A stretch of DNA of 64,000 nt from Lolium rigidum. Taxonomy: Eukaryota; Streptophyta; Magnoliopsida; Poales; Poaceae. The notes beneath the pieces were generated by a model. That model was given only the letters and a program-made list of their open reading frames with translations, had not been told where the DNA came from and searched no databases. This document shows, one piece after another, positions 59,346-64,000 of the stretch. Every line of letters begins with the position of its first letter. The first letter of the stretch is position 1. The stretch is from positions 275,114,330 to 275,178,329 of the forward strand of contig NC_061510.1 in the NCBI RefSeq assembly GCF_022539505.1, written 5' to 3'. Position numbers and translations under genes: made by a program.

Positions 59346-59640
59346 GGGTCTCAATATGCTTCGTGTTCCCATGGAGCACTGGGTTGTAGGCGATCTTGAT
59401 AGTGCTCTCGTTGTAACATAGAAGAGGCACTTGCTATAATTGAGTCCATAGTCTTCCAAAGTTTGCCTCATCCACAACACTTGAGCACAACAATTCGCCA
59501 CGGCAATGTACTCAGCCTCAACGGTAGAGATAGAGACGCAGTTTTGCTTCTTCGACGACAAACACTCCAATGAGCGCCAAAGAAAGTGATATGCACGGGT
59601 GGTAGACTTCCTATCAAGTATGCAAGTCTTGCATTGTAAA
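59346..59640 (-). pseudogene. Ty1/Copia RNase H scrap
   Basis: The minus-strand frame reads through SISTVEAEYIAVANCCAQVL followed by WMRQTLEDYG, a Copia RNase H signature, then degenerates. It is cut by the LTR of element G at its 3' side and fades out to the right. The rest of the element is not visible. Confidence 0.82.
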
Positions 59641-60451
59641 ATTTAGGAAAGAATTGAATGATCGTGAATCAGTCAGAGTGCGGGTATTATCTACATCGAC
59701 GCACGTCGGACATTCCCCCAAATATCTTGTACATGGACCATGACTCCCGTTGACGCACTTTCCTTTGCCTGCAGGTTGCAGCGGCGAATCTAGGGAAATG
59801 GTGTTACACGAAACGCATGGTATGATGTGTACACAAAGTTTTGCCTCATGAATGGACTGGAGTCAAAGGGCAATCAATAGTTTTACCAGAAAGTATGTGA
59901 GAAATAGGAAATGTGTGTCAATAATGTATATGTGCTAGGTTTTCAGTTGCCTATGTGATCTGCATGTCTAATATGCGTATGCTAGTTAATCTTGGAAATT
60001 GCTATGTCATGTTTTATGCTTGTATTAAATTAATGCGAAAACTGCTAATTATTTTAACAATATAGGATAACCTGACACCAATATCTAACAATTCTATTTT
60101 GGCATTATACCATTGTTTAGTTGAGGTTCATGAAAATTTGATGATAAGCGTCTGTAACATGGGTTGCTATTCAGAAACTAGACGTGCGGAGTAAAAAATA
60201 ACAAAAGGAAACAACAATATCTGTACACATTTTCTACCTGCCCAAGATGGCTAATTAACCTATCTCTGGCTTCAACTGCAGTGTATCCATCGCTTGTCAG
60301 CGTCTCGAGTTAGTACAGGGTTGGCGAAAGAGGTCAGTAAGGTGTGGTGCATGCATCCGACTGTGCCGCGCCATCCGATCGACGCATCTCTGGCTTAGAA
60401 TGCAAGCTCCACTGATCAATCACAGTTCCACCGTATATATGCAGAAATCGA
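59641..60451. other. Intergenic region downstream of the RING gene
   Basis: I see no further gene or recognisable repeat. The part next to 60,451 would be the 3' untranslated region of the RING gene; no clear polyadenylation signal stands out. Confidence 0.5.
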
Positions 60452-61973
60452 TCAGCTGAGCTCTTGCTTGCAGAGAGGGCAAGAGGAGATGATCCTCAGC
60501 CACCTATCCACGCATTTCAGGTGGAACATGTGTGTGCACGGCAGCTGCCTCACCTCCTCCTTCTCCCTGTATTGCGCCAGGCATATGCAGCATTCCTGCA
60601 AGAAGTTGCCGTTGAATCAATCGATTTTAAGAAGAAGATAATAGAGAACATTTTGTTGTTGCTGTGAAGTGTGAACTGGCACAATTTCCAGAGAATGCTA
60701 CACAATGTATTACTGAACAAGTAGGTATGCCGAATGTTCAGCTAATCTAGGATGAGAGAAAAAAAAAACACTCCATGTTTGCTATGTTGCTAAATAACAG
60801 GGAGATGCTTGTGATCTTAGGCACCATACCAAAAGGCAAAGTTAGCACTTCTTATCTTAGTATCGCCCAAAAAGGAAGCATGTACGAGTTGCTCGCGCAC
60901 GTTTATCACTTTTTGGGATACCATTATAAGTTTAGGTCGCCAATGTTTGGTGAATTCCGGCTACCCTCTTTTACTCCATTTCCCGTCATGCATCACCTAA
61001 AATGAACGCTGCTATCTTTGCTTCTACTTATCCAAATCAGGACATGTGCCTGAAAATCTGCAGAGAAAATGTGCGTAAAATTGACATGAACTCACTTGAT
61101 CGTCGTGCTCGCGATCTCTGGGCGCGTCCATCTCCTTGAACCGCCACCGCGGCAGCTCGTCCAGCTGCTCGTCGGAGGCGCCCCGGCCGACGGAGGCGGA
61201 ATTCATGTTGTACCCGAGCGCGTACCCGACGGCCGGGACGAAGCAGCAGAGTAGGAGGAAGAGGAGGAATGGGAGCGAGTATACGACGGCGTTCCACGCT
61301 AGCAGGCCGATGCAGAGCGCGTACAGCCTCGGCGCGCGGTGGAACGACCCGAGCCGCGCGTCGAACACCCACACGTTGCCCATCACGAACCACATCGCGA
61401 AGAAGAGCTCCAGGAACGCCCTAGCCTTGTTCATCAGATACGAGCTGTTCCTGCAATTGGTGCACAAGAATTCGTCAAGAGACTTAAATCTGTACTGTTA
61501 AATTTGGGAGCTATGCGGAAAATTAAGGTGTCAAGCCTGAACCTTAGAGCGTCACTGGCACCGTGCATCTCAGGGTCGTCGCCACGGCCGGCGGCAGCCG
61601 AGGAATGCCGGTGTCGCCAATAGAGAAGCGGGAGACTAAGCACGTTACCAACGTTGTACGCGGCGACCCAGAGCCTGAGCGGCCACGCGGGGCGCTCCTT
61701 GGGGGAGGTGGCCACGATGGCTGTGGTGATGACCATCTGAGCGACGATCACACCGAGCTCGAAGGCGAGCCAGCCGGCGGAGTTGAACGGGTTCGATCCC
61801 AGGTCGGACCTCGGGCCGTTCTGGTACTGGTACACCCGCCTCAGGAAGATGAACCACCGCGCCCTCGACATGCGCGCCACCGCCCGCATGGTGAAAGCGG
61901 AGACCCTACTGCCGCCGCCGCCACGGCTCGTTCCGGACGTCGCCAACGAGGACGAGGACGAAGCGGACGGCAT
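60452..61973 (-). CDS. RING-H2 membrane E3 ubiquitin ligase (At1g12760/At1g63170-like), three exons
   Basis: The gene has three exons, 61,973-61,543, 61,450-61,096 and 60,595-60,452, with GT/AG introns of 92 and 500 bp, totalling 930 bp (309 residues and TGA). The start MPSASSSSSL precedes a basic segment. Hydrophobic segments at about 67-89, 97-118, 152-171 and 185-225 indicate a multi-pass membrane protein. A C-terminal RING-H2 finger (about 264-304: CCIC, then LPCTHMFHLKC, then CPLC) would bind an E2 enzyme and transfer ubiquitin. The MNKARAFLELFFAMWFVMGN block in exon 2 is typical of this family. The acidic spacer before the RING is shorter than in homologues I know, so an extra exon in intron 2 cannot be ruled out. 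The frame is intact throughout. Confidence 0.9.
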
Positions 61974-62351
61974 GATGGTGGTCGGTCGTGGGGAGGAGGG
62001 GCATTGGCATGGTTGGTTTCGCGCCTAAATGGGCGGGGAGGGAAGAGCCGAGTTGGGTTCGAGATGGTGACCAATAATCTAACGGCTTTGCTTTGGCGCC
62101 AAGAGTGGAGGGGGTGAACGAAGAAAAAACGGTTGGCCTAACCGTCTTCTTCCCGCCATATGCTTCCCCCTGGCTCCTGTGAGGCACTAGCTTGTGTCTG
62201 GTTTTGTGTAGGCAGAAAGCAAGCAGAGCAATCTGGTTACGGTGGGTGGATGACTTGGCTCCCTCGACCAAGATTAACTCCTAATTAAATCCTGCAAAAG
62301 ATATCCTACTTAGTTGACTGTTTTCTTTTTGATAATGATTATATGACTATA
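61974..62351. other. 5' flank of the RING gene
   Basis: This presumably contains the 5' untranslated region and promoter. The first 180 bp are GC-rich with purine runs. I see no canonical TATA box on the minus strand at the usual distance. Confidence 0.45.
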
Positions 62352-62366
62352 GGTCAATCAATTTAG

Positions 62367-63804
62367 ACCCTTCCCAGACCCATCTCGTTCTCAGCGGCAC
62401 CCCACCCTCCCAGCCCTAACCGCCGCCGCCGGTAGCGCCGCCGGGGCAAAGACCCACGGGGCGTGGCGGCGGCGGGGGCCCTTCCTCGTCGATGCGTGGT
62501 GGACGGTGGCCGGATCTCTCCTCCTTGACGCATCGCGGACCGACAGGCGCGAATGGGATGGGCGGCAGCGGCCTGCGCTGCGCCCCTTCTCCCGTCGGTT
62601 CTCCCCTGGTGGGCCGGCCAGCGCGGATGGGATGGGCGGCGGCGGCCTGCGCTGCGGTCTCCCTCCTCTCGTCGGCTCTCCGGAGCACTCCGGCAGGGGC
62701 TGGTGGTGGTCGGCGGCTAGACCCATGGCCTGCGCCAATTCCCCCCCCCCCCCCGCCTCTCGTCGGTGAGTGGAGACGATCTCGGGCTTCACCCGGGACA
62801 CGAGGTCGCTCGGGGCAGCAGCCTTGGGTACGACGGTGGAGGTGGCCCTCTTCTTCGCCGGAGAGGGTCGGCCTGCGGTTCGTGGTGGTGGATCTATCGA
62901 TCTATCACCGCGTTCCGGCGGCGAGATGGAGGAGCATGGAAGCCGGCGACAGTGTCGCCGGTGGAGGGGTGGAGTGGCAAGCCCGGGATGGTCGCCGATG
63001 TGGGGGTCCGACCTGTATAAAGGCGGTGGTCCTAGGGTCTCTCTTGCGTGAAAAGGAAGACCTACCGGAGGCCTGGACTCGTGATCTGGCCGGACTGTTG
63101 AGTTCCGGAAGGCTCCGCCGACGAATGTAACAGTGCTTTTTGCCTGAAGTTTGCTGGATCGGTGGTATTCGACCGTGCGCACCCATGCTTTTATTCCGAC
63201 CGATTGGTTCTGGAGGGAGCGGCGCGAAGCTCTTTTTCTGTGTTGACATCAAGTGACTATGGATCCATGATGAAAGTCGGAAGAAGAGAAGTTCATGAAG
63301 GCCGGAGGGGAGGACTAGCTAAGGGAGGTTCAAGTCTCCGCTCTGTTGAGTGACTTGCTTGGTGTTCCGGGCTTCACAGCAGCGGTATGAAAGTGGGGGC
63401 AACAACACATGTGAAGTTCAGAGTCCTACCTTTCAGGGTGAAAACCCAAGGTCCGGCCTTAGCTGGTTGTGCCTGGCAATGACCTTGTTGGAGATATTGT
63501 TTTGAGAGCGGGGACTATCTTCAGGGTAAAAACCTAAGATCGTTGATCGGGCGATGACGGTGTTAGAGCACTGTTCCATTCTTGGAGGCGTCATTTTTGG
63601 AGAGTCTGTATTTCAGGTGTTGTCTTGGCGGTGGATGTATTGCTGTTGTTAGGCCCGAGATACTGTAGCGGGACTTTGTTTCTTAGTTTTCTTTTCCGTT
63701 TTTTGGTTGTGTGCATCCGTAGTGCCATTAGGGTGGTGCGTTGTCGCAGAGGCTGGGTGTAATTGATATCTTTTTAATATTAATATATTCCCTTTATCGA
63801 AAAA
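62367..63804 (+). mobile_element. Retroposon-like insertion (1,438 bp) with 15-bp target duplication and A-rich tail
   Basis: ggtcaatcaatttag (62,352-62,366) and ggtcaatccatttag (63,805-63,819) flank the segment as direct repeats with one mismatch. The right end reads ccctttatcgaaaaa, an A-rich tail, so the insertion is in plus orientation and fits target-primed reverse transcription. The left half (62,390-63,050) is very GC-rich; the right half has ggtgaaaacccaagg and ggtaaaaacctaag repeats. No reverse transcriptase frame is present. It is probably a non-autonomous or 5'-truncated non-LTR element; the 3' end type recurs in grass genomes. Confidence 0.75.
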
Positions 63805-63819
63805 GGTCAATCCATTTAG

Positions 63820-64000
63820 CAATATATATTTCTCAGTCAAAATCAGTAAGGTTTCATCAAGTTTTGCTCATCCTTTTGTACCTGTACAGATCCTGGTATT
63901 GACCATACATTTATTAGCATTGACTTAGCCAAAACTATTTCTAGACACAACAAAACCATTTCTTTGGGATACTACTACTAGTGGGCTTGTTTCTAAACGT
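63820..64000. other. Unassigned end of window
   Basis: AT-rich sequence in which I see no gene or repeat boundary. Confidence 0.4.

Noticed and set aside
62391..63182. Long overlapping open frames on both strands in the GC-rich block (up to 263 residues)
   Set aside because: Absence of stops is explained by GC content. The frames lie inside a segment bounded by retroposition-type direct repeats, are Arg/Pro/Gly-rich and show no domain.

Overview
This is a TE-dense stretch of a grass nuclear genome. It carries no prokaryotic signals. The repeats belong to types I know from Pooideae (the Triticeae/Poeae side): a BARE/Angela/WIS-type Copia element with its PBS for initiator tRNA-Met, long-LTR Gypsy elements whose LTRs start TGATACGTC and whose PBS matches tRNA-Asp, a Tat-lineage Gypsy element with two RNase H domains, and a CACTA DNA transposon with GTGGCGCAC subterminal repeats. 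The species cannot be fixed from the sequence alone. The only well-supported host gene is a three-exon RING-H2 membrane E3 ubiquitin ligase on the minus strand at 60,452-61,973.

Layout. 1-991 is the end of a CACTA element. 1,310-7,480 is a plus-strand long-LTR Gypsy derivative (element A) with a truncated 5' LTR, one non-pol ORF and a complete 3' LTR. 7,481-20,113 is the 5' half of a minus-strand relative (A') with a gag remnant. Its 5' LTR is split by a complete plus-strand Athila-like element (B, 10,031-19,829, TSD tggcg). B has gag, protease and an env-position ORF but no reverse transcriptase or integrase. A' interrupts the integrase of a third Gypsy element (G, minus strand, 20,114 to 59,345).

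G is itself split in its leader by a 32 kb CACTA element (25,384-57,645, TSD atg). Inside the CACTA lie Gypsy element F (25,461-44,950, minus), whose 3' LTR is split by a 13 kb Tat element H (26,513-39,495, plus, TSD gcggc), and a BARE-like Copia element (48,791-57,269, minus, TSD atatg). The order of insertion reads as Copia remnant, then G, then CACTA, then F, then H, with A' and B entering G and BARE entering the CACTA. All element coding regions are broken by stops, frameshifts or truncation.

The most unusual part is 44,951-48,785, the apparent CACTA interior between F and the BARE copy. It holds three tandem arrays of different period (about 43, 338 and 216 bp) followed by a nearly spacer-free inverted duplication with arms of about 450 bp. 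If transcribed, this would fold into a long hairpin. Right of the TE stack come a small Copia RNase H scrap, the RING gene, and a 1.44 kb retroposon-like insertion (62,367-63,804) flanked by 15-bp direct repeats.
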